Positions 54,638-63,335 of a DNA stretch of 64,000 bases are shown here, piece after piece. A program made the translations under genes and the position numbers. Within the stretch, counting starts at the first letter, position 1; every line of letters begins with the position of its first letter. The stretch is from Cytophagaceae bacterium (GTDB lineage: Bacteria; Bacteroidota; Bacteroidia; Cytophagales; Spirosomataceae), in contig JADKIR010000004.1 of NCBI GenBank assembly GCA_016722655.1, positions 2,480,001 through 2,544,000 on the forward strand, given 5' to 3'. A model generated the notes under the pieces. The model did no database searches. It worked only from the letters and a program-made list of their open reading frames with translations, and was not told where the DNA came from.

Positions 54638-55522
54638 ATGATTCAATCAATGACCGGCTTTGGCTCGGCATCCATAGAAACAGACAAAATTGGTATCTCT
54701 GTAGAAATCAAAACTTTGAATTCGAAATTTACCGACACATATTGTCGTTTACCAAGGGCATTTTCAAACAGAGAAATAGAAGTAAGAAATTTACTTCAGA
54801 AAGAACTTGAAAGAGGCAAAGTGGAGTTTCTGCTAAATATTGTTCCAAAAGATGAGGAGGCTGCGGGTACCACCATAAACCGTCCTTTGGTTAAGGCTTA
54901 TTTTAAGGATTTAATGCAGACAGCAAAAGAATTTGGCTTTGATGCTTCACCCACTGAAGTGCTCAGAATGGCTTCTCTGATGCCCAATGCCTACAATACC
55001 GCCAATGTAAGTTCCGAAGAAACTGAAGAAGAATGGAAGATAATTGTAAGTGTAATCAACAAAGCGATAACCAACTGTAAAGAATTCAGATTCCAGGAAG
55101 GGCAGATTACCAAAGTGAAATTTGTGGAATATATTGAAATCATAGAAGGTCTTTTGGAATTGGTGATTGAGCAGGATCCTAAAAGATTGCCTCAAATCAG
55201 AGAGAGGATAGAGAAATCGATGGCTGATTTTATCAATAATGAGAATTTTGATAAAAATCGCTTTGAGCAGGAATTGATTTATTATTTAGAAAAATTTGAT
55301 ATTTCGGAAGAGAAAGTAAGGTTGAAAAATCATTTAACCTACTTCAAAAATGAGCTGGAAGTGCTTTCAAATGGCAAAAAACTTAATTTTATTGCTCAGG
55401 AAATAGGCCGAGAAATCAACACCATTGGCTCAAAAGCCAACGACGCCATCATTCAGCGATTGGTGGTGCAAATGAAAGATGAGCTCGAAAAAATCAAAGA
55501 GCAAACCATGAATATTTTGTAA
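54638..55522 (+). CDS. yicC: YicC family endoribonuclease-like protein
   Basis: A 294-residue protein starting IQSMTGFGSASIE, the hallmark of YicC, with KTLNSKFTDTYCRLP, then RFEQELIYYLEKFDISEEKVRL and GKKLNFIAQEIGREINTIGSKA at the C-terminal end (DUF1732). YicC proteins are ribonucleases that open RNA in a ring-shaped hexamer (family knowledge). Followed four bases later by the DUF4126 gene; probable operon. The alternative start at 54604 is a different frame. Confidence 0.93.
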   Translation: MIQSMTGFGSASIETDKIGISVEIKTLNSKFTDTYCRLPRAFSNREIEVRNLLQKELERGKVEFLLNIVPKDEEAAGTTINRPLVKAYFKDLMQTAKEFGFDASPTEVLRMASLMPNAYNTANVSSEETEEEWKIIVSVINKAITNCKEFRFQEGQITKVKFVEYIEIIEGLLELVIEQDPKRLPQIRERIEKSMADFINNENFDKNRFEQELIYYLEKFDISEEKVRLKNHLTYFKNELEVLSNGKKLNFIAQEIGREINTIGSKANDAIIQRLVVQMKDELEKIKEQTMNIL

Positions 55523-55525
55523 GAA

Positions 55526-56104
55526 ATGGAAGAATTGGTAAGCTGGTTGCCTGGATTGCTCCTTGGAGTAGCTTTGAGTGCCGGAAGTGGCTTTAGGGTT
55601 TTTATTCCACTGTTGGTCTCAAACTTGGCTGCAAAGTTTGGTATGGTTGAAGTCTCTGAAAACTTCCAGTGGATGACAAGTAATTCGACAACGATTGTTT
55701 TGATGGTTGCTTCAGTTGTCGAAATCGCTTCATATTACATAACATTTATTGACAATATTTTGGATTCAATAGCCCTACCTGCATCTGTCGTTGCAGGTAC
55801 GTTGCTTACAACTCAGTTTTTGAAAATCAACGATCCAACCTTGCAATGGGGTCTAGGAATACTCGCTGGTGGGGGAGTGGCAGGCACAATTCAAGCAGGT
55901 ACTTCATTGATTCGACTTGGCTCAACCAAATTTACAGGTGGTATAGGAAATGGATTTTTCAGTACGTTTGAAAATTTCCTTTCTATTGTCATTTCCTTAG
56001 TATCACTTTGGATTCCTCTGATAATGGGCGTTTTGGCAGTTTTGTTTGTGGTTTGGATTTTAAAGAAGCTTTTAAATGGTAAGAAATGGGTTAAACATAC
56101 TTAA
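55526..56104 (+). CDS. DUF4126 membrane protein
   Basis: A 192-residue membrane protein with about five hydrophobic segments and Gly-rich loops. The opening LLGVALSAGSGFRVFIPLLV, the middle DNILDSIALPASVVAGTLLT and LGILAGGGVAGTIQAGTSLI fit DUF4126. Function unknown. It probably shares the yicC transcript, as the start codon follows the yicC stop by four bases. Confidence 0.88.
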   Translation: MEELVSWLPGLLLGVALSAGSGFRVFIPLLVSNLAAKFGMVEVSENFQWMTSNSTTIVLMVASVVEIASYYITFIDNILDSIALPASVVAGTLLTTQFLKINDPTLQWGLGILAGGGVAGTIQAGTSLIRLGSTKFTGGIGNGFFSTFENFLSIVISLVSLWIPLIMGVLAVLFVVWILKKLLNGKKWVKHT

Positions 56105-56110
56105 AGAAGC

Positions 56111-56150
56111 TTTTGTCCAGTTTAAATACAATTTTGTCCACTTCATTTTG
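56111..56150 (+). promoter_or_regulatory. Putative LytTR binding site, upstream of the sensor kinase gene
   Basis: Two direct GTCCA repeats (56115 and 56136, 21 bases apart) within similar contexts (TTTTGTCCAGTTTAAATACA and TTTTGTCCACTTCATTTT). Direct repeats at two helical turns are how LytTR domains bind. The second repeat begins exactly 45 bases before the TAAATTTG box at 56181. Confidence 0.55.
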
Positions 56151-56180
56151 TCATTATAACCAATATTCCGACTGAATTTC

Positions 56181-56188
56181 TAAATTTG
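56181..56188 (+). promoter_or_regulatory. Putative -7 box (TAAATTTG), near-leaderless start
   Basis: Exact TAnnTTTG match six bases before the ATG at 56194, so the transcript would start within a few bases of the codon. No -33 TTG at the standard spacing, as expected for an activator-dependent promoter. Confidence 0.5.
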
Positions 56189-56193
56189 TTTCT

Positions 56194-57165
56194 ATGAAAG
56201 AGAAACTTTTTAGGGCTGCGTTTGTCTCGTCACCGATAATAGGAATAATCGGAAGTACGCCATTATATATCCTTGAAAAAATAAGTATTCCTAATGTAGC
56301 TATTTTATGGGTGTTTCTAACTTATATCGTTTTAGCATTTTGGCTAATCAATATCTACATTATAACTAAAGTTAAAGAAACAAATTCTTTAAAACGTTAC
56401 ATTTTTAGTTATCTACTGACCTTGTTTTTGCAGTTTATTAATATCCTTGTAATTTTATTTTTTGGCATTAAATTGTTACCCAAAGGTATCAATTTTTATC
56501 CTTTAGTTCCTGCAATAGGCATCAACACAATTATCATCATACTTTCAAATTCAATTATTTTACAATTTCAAAAGCGTAGTGCTGAGTTAGAAATTGAGCG
56601 TTTAAAAGTCAATAATCTTGAAGCTCAGAGATTAATGCTTGTACAACAATTACAGCCTCATTTTCTTTTTAATGCTTTGAGTACGCTCAAATCGCTTATC
56701 AGCGAAAACCCAGCAAAAGCAGAAGATTATACAGTACGACTTTCCGAGTTTCTGAGGTATTCTATTCAGTCTAAAAATAGTGAATTGGTAGTCTTGGCTG
56801 ATTCTATAAAGTTTACAGAAGATTATATTGAATTACAAAAAGTAAGATTTGGCGATTCTTTCGATTGTAAAATTGATATTCCTGAAATAGAATTACAAAA
56901 AAAAGTGCCGATTTATGCTGTTCAGACCTTAGTCGAGAATGCAATCAAACACAATGCTTTAAGCGATAAAAACCCTTTGTTTATACAAATATTGATAGAG
57001 GATGGGCGTTTGAAAGTAGTGAATAATCTGATACCAAAGAAGGTTAAAACAAATTCGGGTACTGGTTTAGAAAATCTTAATCAACGCTATAAGATGCTTG
57101 CCAATCTTGAGATTGAAGTCATTAAAACAGAGCAACTTTTTATGGTATTTATCAACCTTCTTTAA
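56194..57165 (+). CDS. LytS-type sensor histidine kinase
   Basis: A 323-residue membrane kinase with four transmembrane segments in the first 125 residues (no extracellular sensor domain of size). Then a coiled coil ELEIERLKVNNLEAQRLMLVQ and the His-kinase motif QLQPHFLFNALSTL with phospho-acceptor H156. The ATP-binding part has VENAIKHN (N box) and GTGLENLNQRY (G box), as in the LytS/YpdA His_kinase family. It is two bases upstream of its LytTR response regulator. Confidence 0.93.
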   Translation: MKEKLFRAAFVSSPIIGIIGSTPLYILEKISIPNVAILWVFLTYIVLAFWLINIYIITKVKETNSLKRYIFSYLLTLFLQFINILVILFFGIKLLPKGINFYPLVPAIGINTIIIILSNSIILQFQKRSAELEIERLKVNNLEAQRLMLVQQLQPHFLFNALSTLKSLISENPAKAEDYTVRLSEFLRYSIQSKNSELVVLADSIKFTEDYIELQKVRFGDSFDCKIDIPEIELQKKVPIYAVQTLVENAIKHNALSDKNPLFIQILIEDGRLKVVNNLIPKKVKTNSGTGLENLNQRYKMLANLEIEVIKTEQLFMVFINLL

Positions 57166-57167
57166 GT

Positions 57168-57932
57168 ATGAAAATAGTTATTATTGAAGACGAAAAACTA
57201 ACTGCAAAAGACTTAGCCAAAACGATAAATGTAGTTGAACCAGATTTTGAAATTGTAGTTATTTTACATTCGGTTGAAGATGCGATTGATTTTTTTAAAA
57301 CAAAACCAGAAATTGATTTAATATTTTCGGACATAGAATTGGGTGATGGTTTGAGTTTTGAAATTTTTGAAAAACTGCAGATTTCAGTACCCATAATTTT
57401 TTGTACTGCCTATAATCAATACGCTCTGGAAGCCTTCAAAGCTGTTGGAATTGATTATCTATTAAAGCCTTTCTCAAAACAAAGTGTTGGCAAAGCCATT
57501 GAAAAATTCTACTTACTAAAAGGTAAAAATACAAAACAGGAAAATGAATTTTCGGACTTAATGAGTCTTATCAAAAATCAACTTAATCCTAACCGAAACC
57601 CTTCTATTATTATTCAACAAGCCGATAAAATTATCCCTTTAGATGCCAATAAAATTGCCTTATTTCATATAGAAGATGATAACGTGTATGCCTATACTTT
57701 TGATCAAAGCAAACATCTACTCAACCAAAAATTAGATATTTTGGAGAAACAATTTAGTCCTATATTTTTCAGAGCCAATCGCCAGTTTTTGGTCAATCGC
57801 AAAGCTGTAAAAGATGCTTCACATTATTTTAATCGTAAAATTGTTGTCAATCTTAATATCCCATTTCCAGAACAAATCGTAGTTGGAAAATTGAAAGTTA
57901 CAGCTTTCATAGAATGGTTGGCAAATAATTAA
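57168..57932 (+). CDS. LytTR family response regulator
   Basis: A 254-residue regulator with an N-terminal receiver domain (phospho-acceptor D55 in LIFSDIELGDG; E7-D8 acid pocket) and a C-terminal LytTR DNA-binding domain (about 145-250; KIIPLDANKIALFHIEDDNVYAY, PIFFRANRQFLVNRKAV). It receives phosphate from the sensor kinase in the same operon. The paired GTCCA repeats upstream of this operon and of the TonB receptor operon are its likely targets. Confidence 0.95.
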   Translation: MKIVIIEDEKLTAKDLAKTINVVEPDFEIVVILHSVEDAIDFFKTKPEIDLIFSDIELGDGLSFEIFEKLQISVPIIFCTAYNQYALEAFKAVGIDYLLKPFSKQSVGKAIEKFYLLKGKNTKQENEFSDLMSLIKNQLNPNRNPSIIIQQADKIIPLDANKIALFHIEDDNVYAYTFDQSKHLLNQKLDILEKQFSPIFFRANRQFLVNRKAVKDASHYFNRKIVVNLNIPFPEQIVVGKLKVTAFIEWLANN

Positions 57933-57939
57933 AGATTGT

Positions 57940-57980
57940 CTTCGTCCACTTCAAATTCAAATTGTCCATTTCAAATACAG
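57940..57980 (+). promoter_or_regulatory. Putative LytTR binding site, upstream of the TonB receptor gene
   Basis: GTCCA repeats at 57944 and 57964 (20 bases apart) in contexts CGTCCACTTCAAATTCAA and TTGTCCATTTCAAATACA. The second is 45 bases upstream of GAATTTTG (58009-58016), a one-mismatch TAnnTTTG box, repeating the geometry of the site at 56111. The predicted leader is about 37 bases. Confidence 0.55.
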
Positions 57981-58056
57981 GTCTATTCCACAAATCATTG
58001 TTTAATGAGAATTTTGAATCAATATCAAGATTTGAAATTAAACAGAAGACCAAAAA

Positions 58057-60366
58057 ATGGCAAAATTGAAATTCATTATTTTATGTGTACTGATGAGTAG
58101 CTCTATGCTTTTCGCACAAGAAAAATTCACTATTAGCGGCACAATGCGAGATAAAGCCACAGGCGAAGAACTCATTGGTGCTACGGTGGTGGTAAAAGAA
58201 ATTCCGAATACGGGCAAAGCCGCCAACGAATACGGATTTTATTCAATCACACTACCTAAAGGCAATTATACTTTGAGAGCCACATACATTGGCTACAATG
58301 AAATCGAAAAAACTATCACTTTAGATAAAAACCTAAAAATTGATTGGGATTTAGAAAGTGGTAAAATGCTTCAAGAAGTAGTAGTAAAAGCAACGAAAGA
58401 AGACGAAAATATTACGAAAACAAGCATGGGAACCGAAAAATTGGACATCAAAGAGATTGCTAAATTGCCTGTTTTGTTTGGTGAAAAAGATGTGCTAAAA
58501 ACTATTCAATTACTACCTGGAATCAAGTCGGCAGGCGAAGGAAATAGCGGTTTTTATGTGCGTGGAGGTGGCTCAGACCAAAATCTAATTTTGCTAGACG
58601 AAGCCCCAGTTTATAATGCGTCTCACTTATTAGGGTTTTTTAGCACATTCAATAGCGATGCGATAAAAGATGCAACAATTATCAAGGGAAATAGCCCCTC
58701 ACAATACGGTGGACGTCTTTCTTCGGTGTTAGACGTGCGTATGCGTGAAGGAAATGACAAAGAATTTCAAACTTCTGGTGGTATAGGTTTGATTAGTAGT
58801 CGATTAGCCATTGAAGGTCCGATTCAAAAAGAGAAATCATCATTTATGATTTCGGGACGTAGAACTTATGCAGATTTGTTTTTGAAAGCTACGCCAGATT
58901 TTAGCGATACACAATTATATTTTTATGACCTCAATGCCAAAGCCAATTACCGCATAAATGAAAACAATCGAATTTTTGTTTCGGGTTATTTTGGCAGAGA
59001 TAAATTAGGTTTCGGCGAGGGAGTTGGTGTAGATTGGGGAAATAAAACTGGTACGCTTCGCTGGAATAGTATTTTGAATTCAAAATGGTTTTCAAATACC
59101 TCGTTGATTTATAGCGATTACAGTTACGAATTCAATATTTCGGGTGGAGACAATAGCTTCAAAAATCAATCCATCATCAAAGATTGGAACTTAAAACAAG
59201 AATTTCAGTTTTTCCCTAACAATAAAAACTCTTGGCGATTTGGCTTTAATACTATCAGCCACAATATTACCCCTGGAAGTTTGATAAATACCGATGATGA
59301 AAGCCAAAGTAAAGTAAAAGATACACGCAAAGCTTGGGAAAATGCCATTTATGCAAACAATACCTACTCCGTTTCGCCAAAATTCAGTGTAGATTATGGT
59401 TTACGCTTATCTTCTTGGAGTATTTTGGGTGGTACAACCTACAATATTTATGATAAAGGAGTGAAACAAGATTCGGTAGTTTTGGCTAATAATACCATTG
59501 GTAAAACCTATTTTAATTTAGAACCCCGTTTGGCTTTTAATTTTATTATCAACAATAAAAATAGCATAAAGGCTGGCTACGCACGCAATACGCAAAACCT
59601 CCATTTATTGAGCAATTCCACAAGCTCAACCCCAACTGACCAATGGATTGGCAGTAGCTATAATATAAAACCCGAAATTGCAGACCAAGTAAGTTTGGGA
59701 TATTTTAGAAATTTTGCAAATAACAAATACGAATTTAGTGCCGAAACGTACTATAAATCACTCCAGAATCAGGTTGATTATAAAAATGGTGCAGATATAA
59801 ATACGTCTCCAGACGTAGAAAGTGAATTGTTATATGGAAAAGGTAGAGCCTATGGTTTGGAATTATACTTGAAGAAGAAATCGGGTAGATTTACGGGATG
59901 GGCAAGCTACACACTTTCTCGCACCGAACGAAAAATTGACGGAATCAACGATGGCAACTGGTATGCTGCCAATCAAGACCGCACGCACGATTTTTCGATT
60001 GTGGGAATGTATCAGCTCACACCCAAATGGTCGTTGGCAAGTAATTTTATTTTCTACACTGGCAATGCTGTTACGTTTCCGAGTGGAAAATATGAAGTGG
60101 CAGGCAATACAACTTTTTATTACACAGAAAGAAATGGATACCGAATGCCCAATTATCACCGCCTTGACCTAAGTGCCACCTACGAAAAACCTCGAAAAGG
60201 AAAATATCAAAGCTCTTGGAATTTCTCGCTTTACAATGCTTACGGCAGAGAAAACGCCTATACCATCACTTTTGAAGACAACGAAACAGACCCGACTCGC
60301 ACAAGTGCTATTCAGACATCGTTGTTCAGATGGGTGCCAAGTGTTACTTATAACTTTAAATTTTAA
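58057..60366 (+). CDS. TonB-dependent receptor with carboxypeptidase-like N-domain
   Basis: A 769-residue outer membrane receptor with signal peptide (SSSMLFAQ), carboxypeptidase-regulatory-like domain (about 24-110; GTMRDKATGEELIGATVVVK), plug (about 115-240; FYVRGGGSDQNLILLDEAPVYNASHL) and 22-strand barrel ending VPSVTYNFKF with terminal Phe. It imports a TonB-energised substrate. The DUF4249 lipoprotein gene follows 11 bases later; the two form a common receptor/lipoprotein pair in Bacteroidota, and the LytTR system precedes them. Confidence 0.95.
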   Translation: MAKLKFIILCVLMSSSMLFAQEKFTISGTMRDKATGEELIGATVVVKEIPNTGKAANEYGFYSITLPKGNYTLRATYIGYNEIEKTITLDKNLKIDWDLESGKMLQEVVVKATKEDENITKTSMGTEKLDIKEIAKLPVLFGEKDVLKTIQLLPGIKSAGEGNSGFYVRGGGSDQNLILLDEAPVYNASHLLGFFSTFNSDAIKDATIIKGNSPSQYGGRLSSVLDVRMREGNDKEFQTSGGIGLISSRLAIEGPIQKEKSSFMISGRRTYADLFLKATPDFSDTQLYFYDLNAKANYRINENNRIFVSGYFGRDKLGFGEGVGVDWGNKTGTLRWNSILNSKWFSNTSLIYSDYSYEFNISGGDNSFKNQSIIKDWNLKQEFQFFPNNKNSWRFGFNTISHNITPGSLINTDDESQSKVKDTRKAWENAIYANNTYSVSPKFSVDYGLRLSSWSILGGTTYNIYDKGVKQDSVVLANNTIGKTYFNLEPRLAFNFIINNKNSIKAGYARNTQNLHLLSNSTSSTPTDQWIGSSYNIKPEIADQVSLGYFRNFANNKYEFSAETYYKSLQNQVDYKNGADINTSPDVESELLYGKGRAYGLELYLKKKSGRFTGWASYTLSRTERKIDGINDGNWYAANQDRTHDFSIVGMYQLTPKWSLASNFIFYTGNAVTFPSGKYEVAGNTTFYYTERNGYRMPNYHRLDLSATYEKPRKGKYQSSWNFSLYNAYGRENAYTITFEDNETDPTRTSAIQTSLFRWVPSVTYNFKF

Positions 60367-60377
60367 AAAATAACAAT

Positions 60378-61175
60378 ATGAAAAAAATAATAATGATTGT
60401 TATCTCAATGGTAACACTTTCTTCCTGTGAGAAAGAAATCGAATTAGACCTTAACGCTTCAAATTCTAAGTATGTAGTTGAAGGCGAAGTTCCCCAAAAC
60501 GAGATTGCTACCGTAAAAATCACGAAAACCGTCAATTTTAGTGATTCAAATAACTTTCCTGCCGTAAAAGGTGCTACCGTAATAATTACAGATGAAATAG
60601 GAACTACCGAGCAACTTATTGAAACATCGACAGGTATCTACAAAACTCAAAAAATGAAAGGTGAAGAAGGAAAAACTTATACGCTAAGCGTAAAAGCTGA
60701 AGGTAATACTTTTACAGCAAAAAGTACAATGCCAAAAGCAGTGAAACTAATGGGTTTGAAAACCTCATTGAGTAGTTTTGCTCCTCCAGGGGCATCTTCA
60801 TCTGATAATTATACTGTTTTCCCGCAGTATATTGACCCAGCTGAGTTGGGTAATAGTTATCGTTTTATTCAAAAACGTAACGGAGAATTGGATAAGTCTA
60901 TTCTAATAGCTAATGATAATATCGGAAACGGACAACCAAATACAAGACCCATTTTTAGCCAGAATTTTGATATAAAATTAGGCGATACCGTTACAGTAGA
61001 AATGCGATGTATTGATGTGCCACTTTATGATTACTTCTATTCGCTCAACTCAATTCAAGGAAATGGGCCGGGTGGCGGCACTACTCCCACCAATCCAGTT
61101 TCTAATATTTCGGGTGGGGCGTTAGGTTATTTTTCAGCTTTTACGGTGCAGAAAGGGAGTGCCGTGGTGAAATAG
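60378..61175 (+). CDS. DUF4249 family lipoprotein
   Basis: A 265-residue lipoprotein (MKKIIMIVISMVTLSSC; acylated Cys at 17). The mature part begins EKEIELDLNASNSKYVVEGE and has KVTIYDLGSG-like strands, typical of the DUF4249 family whose members accompany TonB receptors and probably bind the substrate at the surface. Function otherwise unknown. Last gene of the receptor operon; terminator follows. Confidence 0.9.
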   Translation: MKKIIMIVISMVTLSSCEKEIELDLNASNSKYVVEGEVPQNEIATVKITKTVNFSDSNNFPAVKGATVIITDEIGTTEQLIETSTGIYKTQKMKGEEGKTYTLSVKAEGNTFTAKSTMPKAVKLMGLKTSLSSFAPPGASSSDNYTVFPQYIDPAELGNSYRFIQKRNGELDKSILIANDNIGNGQPNTRPIFSQNFDIKLGDTVTVEMRCIDVPLYDYFYSLNSIQGNGPGGGTTPTNPVSNISGGALGYFSAFTVQKGSAVVK

Positions 61176-61188
61176 GAATTGATTTTTT

Positions 61189-61222
61189 TTAAAAGCTCAA
61201 GGGTCAAACTTTGAGCTTTTTT
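61189..61222 (+). terminator. Rho-independent terminator
   Basis: AAAAGCTCAA (61191-61200) and TTGAGCTTTT (61211-61220) form a 10-bp stem with a ten-base loop and a T run, after the DUF4249 gene. Confidence 0.88.
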
Positions 61223-61519
61223 GTTTTCCATTTCAATTATTGGCGTATTCAATCAATTTTGTTCAAGTCATATTTTAATTTAATGCAGGAATTACTTTTC
61301 GTTACTAATTTTTAAAGAATTTTAAAATTTTAACCATTTTTAAAATCTTCTTTATTGATTTTGACAATTTTAAAGTAATCTTTATTGAATTTGAATTGGC
61401 AATCAATATAATATCGAAAGGCGATGGTTTTGAAAAACTTGGTGACCGTCCCTTTTAGCTTTCAATAGGGATAGAATTAAAGAGAAATTAATTTTTTAGA
61501 ATGTTTTTCGAAAAAAAAA
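61223..61519. other. AT-rich intergenic stretch
   Basis: About 300 bases with repeated ATTTTAAA-like motifs (for example near 61310-61390) and no coding frame or clear structure. It lies between the terminator and the convergent Lrp-family gene. Confidence 0.4.
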
Positions 61520-61980
61520 TCATTCTCCAATAATAGATGAATGCTTGGCTTCTGTAATTACGAAATGTGACTGAGCACTTCCTATATTAGAAACTGCTGC
61601 TAGTTTGTTCAAAATAAAGTCTTTATACTGTTCCATATCGGCCACGATGACTTTCAAAAGAAAATCAGAACCGCCTGATACACAGTAACATTCTACCACT
61701 TCCGGTACTGACTGAATATCTTTTTCAAATTGCGTCAAAAACTGTTGAGCATGTTCTTTTAAAGACACATTGCAGAATACAATAAGATTTTTGTTAAGCT
61801 TTTTAGGGTTGAGTTCAATAGTATATCTTTTAATAAAGCCCTCTCTGCGTAGTTTTTTAATACGCTCATGCACAGGTGTGGTTGTCAAATTTAGTTCGGC
61901 GGCTATTTGCCTGTTGGTCATCATTCCGTCTTTTCTAGTAGCCTAAGAATCTTTAAATCGACCGGATCTATATCATTCAT
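61520..61980 (-). pseudogene. Lrp/AsnC family regulator, frameshifted
   Basis: Lrp/AsnC regulator broken by an apparent one-base deletion. The 5' part starts at ATG 61980 (MNDIDPVDLKILRLLEKT) and stops at a TGA near 61924; inserting one base in the AAGACGGAA stretch restores the expected ...LLEK-GMMTNRQIAAELN. The 3' frame (61520-61924) has TNRQIAAELNLTTTPVHERI, FIKRYTIELNPKKL and an RAM-type ligand domain ending KHSSIIGE. As the stop TGA overlaps the internal ATG in an ATGA arrangement, a truncated protein lacking the first helix of the HTH could still be made. Mutation, error or recoding cannot be separated from sequence alone. Confidence 0.75.
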
Positions 61981-62076
61981 AGAATATTTTTCTTTTGAAA
62001 AAGTAAAAATAAGTATTTTTTTCAAATGAATGAAGGTATTTTGGATTATTGTTCTTAAATGAAAAAAGAATATATT

Positions 62077-63180
62077 TTAGCCATCAAGGTTCAAAAAATA
62101 CCTTGTATGTTTTAATTCTCCGGTTTTTGTTAATGCTTCCATTTTTACTAATTCCTGCAAATCTCTGGTTGCGGTGGCCGCTGAAGTTCCTGAAATTGCT
62201 TTATAATTGGCAGCACTTAAGCCTCCTTTAAATCCTGAAATTCCGGCATCAAAAACCCGTAATAAGACTTTAGTTTGCCTTTCATTTAGATTTGATTCAT
62301 AGTTAAAAAAGAATTTAGTTTTTGCAATAATAAATTCGACTAATTTGAGGGTATATTCTTGAGATTCAATTAGTTTTTTTCCAAAAAACTGTAGCCATTT
62401 GTCAATATTTAGGTCAAAATTTGCTGACTGCAAGGCTTCATAATATTCTTTTTTATTTAATTCAATTACCTTCGAAAAGGAATTTAACGTTTGCACTTTT
62501 AATTTTTGCGAAATTGCTTTTTCGACTATTGCTCTGCCTATTCTTCCATTACCATCCTCAAAAGGATGTATCGCCTCAAAAAACAGATGTGCAATTCCGA
62601 AAAATTCAACAAAAGAATATTTGGCTGAATTTGAAACATTTTCGTTGTACCATTTTATAAATCTGTCCATTTCATTTAAAACATTGGAAGATGGTGGTGC
62701 CTCATAAAATACTTTTGGAGCAATTAGGTTGCCGGAAACTATTTGCATCGGTTCTTTGTGTTGACGATAGTTTCCAACTATTTCCAAATCACGCCTTCCG
62801 TTCATGAGCATTTTGTGCCACTCAAAAAAAGCTTCATGGGTAAGTGGTTTGTCATAATTTAAATGTATATCAACCATCATTTCCGAAACGCCATAGGCAT
62901 TTGCCGGTATTTTATGGAAGTCTGTTTTTAAGCCTAAATGTTTTCTTATTGAACTTTGAACAGAATCTCTTTGTAATATTTCGCCTTCAATACCAGAAGT
63001 TGATAATGCCTCTTGTGTCAGTATTTCTATTTTTAGATTCTCTTGGTTAATAGAATTAATGTGGTTTGTTACACCAACAATTTTACCGGAATTTTGAAGG
63101 AATGAAGTTTCAAATACTTTCAGTTTTGTTGAGTCAAATTCAAAATTTGGCCAGTTTTTATTTTCCCATATCCATTTCAT
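62077..63180 (-). CDS. Fic family protein with N-terminal inhibitory helix
   Basis: A 367-residue Fic protein that transfers AMP (or other groups) from nucleotides to protein hydroxyls. The catalytic motif is HPFEDGNGR at 205-213 (H205 base, N211 and R213 for the phosphates). The N-terminal helix holds the autoinhibitory motif S/T-xxx-E-G/N as T61-SGI-E65-G66, so it is a self-restrained class II Fic. A C-terminal winged-helix-like segment (KAISGTSAATATRDLQELVK) suggests DNA binding, and the promoter has five copies of a palindromic half-site, pointing to autoregulation. No antitoxin neighbour was found. Confidence 0.92.
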   Translation of the reverse strand: MKWIWENKNWPNFEFDSTKLKVFETSFLQNSGKIVGVTNHINSINQENLKIEILTQEALSTSGIEGEILQRDSVQSSIRKHLGLKTDFHKIPANAYGVSEMMVDIHLNYDKPLTHEAFFEWHKMLMNGRRDLEIVGNYRQHKEPMQIVSGNLIAPKVFYEAPPSSNVLNEMDRFIKWYNENVSNSAKYSFVEFFGIAHLFFEAIHPFEDGNGRIGRAIVEKAISQKLKVQTLNSFSKVIELNKKEYYEALQSANFDLNIDKWLQFFGKKLIESQEYTLKLVEFIIAKTKFFFNYESNLNERQTKVLLRVFDAGISGFKGGLSAANYKAISGTSAATATRDLQELVKMEALTKTGELKHTRYFLNLDG

Positions 63181-63275
63181 GAGCTATAGAAATAATTTTA
63201 TAGCTCAAAAATACGTATATTATGAGTTATAAAACAAGTTTTTATAGCTCATATTTTATCAAAATGTGAGCTATA
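63180..63275. promoter_or_regulatory. Array of five TGAGCTATA half-sites at the fic promoter
   Basis: TGAGCTATA or its complement TATAGCTCA at 63180-63188, 63199-63207, 63223-63231 (one mismatch), 63243-63251 and 63267-63275, alternating in orientation. Same-strand copies are 43-44 bases apart, about four helical turns, and the first touches the Fic start codon. Confidence 0.72.
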
Positions 63276-63335
63276 CATTGTTTTTGCTTAAATATTTGTG
63301 AAATTTCAATCCAAAATAGATACGAAACGGTGATC

